Source of the DNA: Anaerolineae bacterium
GTDB lineage: Bacteria; Chloroflexota; Anaerolineae; Promineifilales; Promineifilaceae
Direction: 5' to 3'
Assembly (NCBI GenBank): GCA_014879345.1
Contig: JACSSI010000368.1
Location: forward strand, 1 to 5,642
Length of the DNA: 5,642 bases
Shown piece after piece: positions 5,111-5,642 of the stretch (positions are counted from its first letter, which is position 1; each line of letters starts with the position of its first letter). A program made the position numbers and the translations under genes. Below the pieces are notes generated by a model that worked only from the letters and a program-made list of their open reading frames with translations, did not search any database and was not told the origin of the DNA.

Positions 5111-5127
5111 AGTTTTTATTAAAAACT
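5111..5127. promoter_or_regulatory. Palindrome just downstream of the transporter start, possible second repressor site
   Basis: AGTTTTT (5111-5117), ATT, AAAAACT (5121-5127) is a perfect inverted repeat located about +6 to +22 from the predicted start. Its AGTTT/AAACT arms resemble those of the 4897-4921 operator, so the same ROK protein could bind here to repress the transporter. As RNA it would be only a weak A-U hairpin. Confidence 0.35.
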
Positions 5128-5240
5128 TATTATATGTATAATGAAGATTCAGAATAAATTGAAGATTGATTTTGGATAACAGTTCGATATGTATTTTCAA
5201 GTTTATTTTTCCTGCAACTGTATGTAATTCCTGGTTAATA

Positions 5241-5247
5241 AAGGAGG
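5241..5247 (+). promoter_or_regulatory. Orphan Shine-Dalgarno sequence in the leader
   Basis: AAGGAGG, extended on both sides as TAAAGGAGGTGT, is a better match to the 16S rRNA tail than the transporter gene's own site. No ATG, GTG or TTG opens a frame at a usable distance; the nearest ATA (5257) hits a stop after three codons. TCCT (5229-5232) could pair with AGGA (5242-5245). Confidence 0.5.
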
Positions 5248-5345
5248 TGTCTGACCATACAATCTTAAGTTTTCTATTGACGTGTTACAAAAATTTTATT
5301 GTGTTTGAACCAAGAATCAGAAAATTCCGTGGAGGAAATAAGAAG

Positions 5346-5642
5346 ATGAGATTCAATAAAAAATGGTTTATTTTGACACTCGTGGCTTTAATGATGGTTT
5401 TTGCTTTGGCCGCCTGTGGTGGCTCAGAAGAAACAGCCCCCGTTGAAGAAGCAGCCCCTACTACAGCTCCTGCTGAGGAAGCCGTTCCTGTTGAAGAAGT
5501 ATCTGGAGATAAAATTAAAATCGGTTTGTCCTTCTCTGACTTCGCTACCGAACGTTGGAAAAATGAAGAAATCTTGATGCGTGGTTTGTTGGAAGAGATG
5601 GGCTACGAAGTTCTCTCTCAAGAAGCGAATCATGATGTCAAA
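5346..5642 (+). CDS. xylF: XylF-like D-xylose ABC transporter substrate-binding lipoprotein (5' part)
   Basis: The frame is open to the right edge (99 codons seen). It begins with a lipoprotein signal: basic RFNKK, a hydrophobic stretch (8-22) and lipobox LAAC with C24 followed by GG. Residues 27-55 are a Glu/Pro/Ala linker (repeated APVEEAAP-like units), typical of lipid-anchored binding proteins of monoderms. The mature domain starts near residue 56 with KIKIGLSFSDFATERWKNE; the IGLSFSD strand and ERW (69-71) match the first strand and sugar-contacting region of XylF-type periplasmic binding proteins (KIGMAIDDLRLERW in the E. coli protein, from memory). Another pentose or hexose is possible. 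GGAGGA lies nine bases before the ATG. Permease and ATPase genes (XylH, XylG) would be expected beyond the window. Regulation is probably by the divergent ROK protein and a CRP-like activator. Confidence 0.88.
   Translation, partial: MRFNKKWFILTLVALMMVFALAACGGSEETAPVEEAAPTTAPAEEAVPVEEVSGDKIKIGLSFSDFATERWKNEEILMRGLLEEMGYEVLSQEANHDVK

Larger units (their letters stand above)
4879..5345. other. AT-rich divergent control region between the ROK and XylF-like genes
   Basis: These 467 bp are markedly AT-rich compared with the genes and hold no coding frame I trust. From left to right: ROK leader, xylO-like operator, ROK promoter, T run (4982-4988), possible upstream + promoter, two CRP-like sites, main + promoter, palindrome at 5111-5127, another TATAAT (5137-5142) lacking a good -35, orphan Shine-Dalgarno sequence, a TTGACG (5277-5282) without a fitting -10, and the ribosome-binding site GGAGGA (5331-5336). 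Confidence 0.75.

Noticed and set aside
5241..5270. A leader peptide behind the AAGGAGG at 5241
   Set aside because: No standard start codon lies 4-12 bases downstream, and the ATA at 5257 is followed by a stop after three codons.
5277..5306. TTGACG as a -35 box for a promoter closer to the XylF-like gene
   Set aside because: At 16-18 bp downstream there is only TGTGTT-like sequence; the TATTGT option has a 14-bp spacer.

Overview
The window looks like chromosomal DNA of a monoderm environmental bacterium, most likely a Chloroflexota (Anaerolineae-like) lineage. This rests on an indirect mix: a DUF4342 protein, a PrsW-family membrane protease, a HAD/DinB pair, a Cys-rich protein of a type I associate with that phylum, a ROK repressor divergent from an XylF-like lipoprotein, and a strongly iterated 10-bp palindrome. 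No rRNA or marker gene is present, so the phylum is an inference. I see no tRNA, CRISPR array, insertion sequence or phage gene.

Layout. Positions 3-167 are the 3' end of a gene whose product ends in a membrane helix, followed by a rho-independent terminator (266-301) and a REP-like hairpin (337-377). Next comes a compact + strand cluster: a Cys-rich protein of unknown function (423-764), a HAD phosphatase (788-1522) and a DinB-superfamily protein (1526-2002). It converges, with a 5-bp gap, on a PrsW-family intramembrane protease gene on the - strand (2008-3000). A 233-bp intergenic stretch rich in hairpins and duplications leads to a DUF4342 gene (3234-3590). That gene converges on the ROK regulator (3640-4878, -) across a perfect 12-bp stem-loop.

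The right end is a classic divergent sugar-uptake control region. A ROK-family, XylR-like repressor gene (- strand) faces the start of a D-xylose-type ABC substrate-binding lipoprotein gene (5346 to the window edge, +). The 467 bp between them hold good sigma-70-type promoters in both directions and a 25-bp site resembling the Bacillus xyl operator at the repressor's own start of transcription. They also hold two tandem TGTGA-N6-TCATA (CRP-like) sites 24 bp apart, a second palindrome just downstream of the transporter promoter, and a long leader (about 240 nt) with an orphan, perfect Shine-Dalgarno sequence. The likely logic is local repression relieved by xylose plus global activation by a CRP-family protein.

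The most unusual feature is genome-scale rather than a gene: the 10-bp palindrome AACGGCCGTT occurs seven times in 5.6 kb, about 0.005 copies being expected by chance. All copies lie inside four different coding sequences and in only two of the three possible reading phases. It resembles the HIP1 phenomenon of cyanobacteria.
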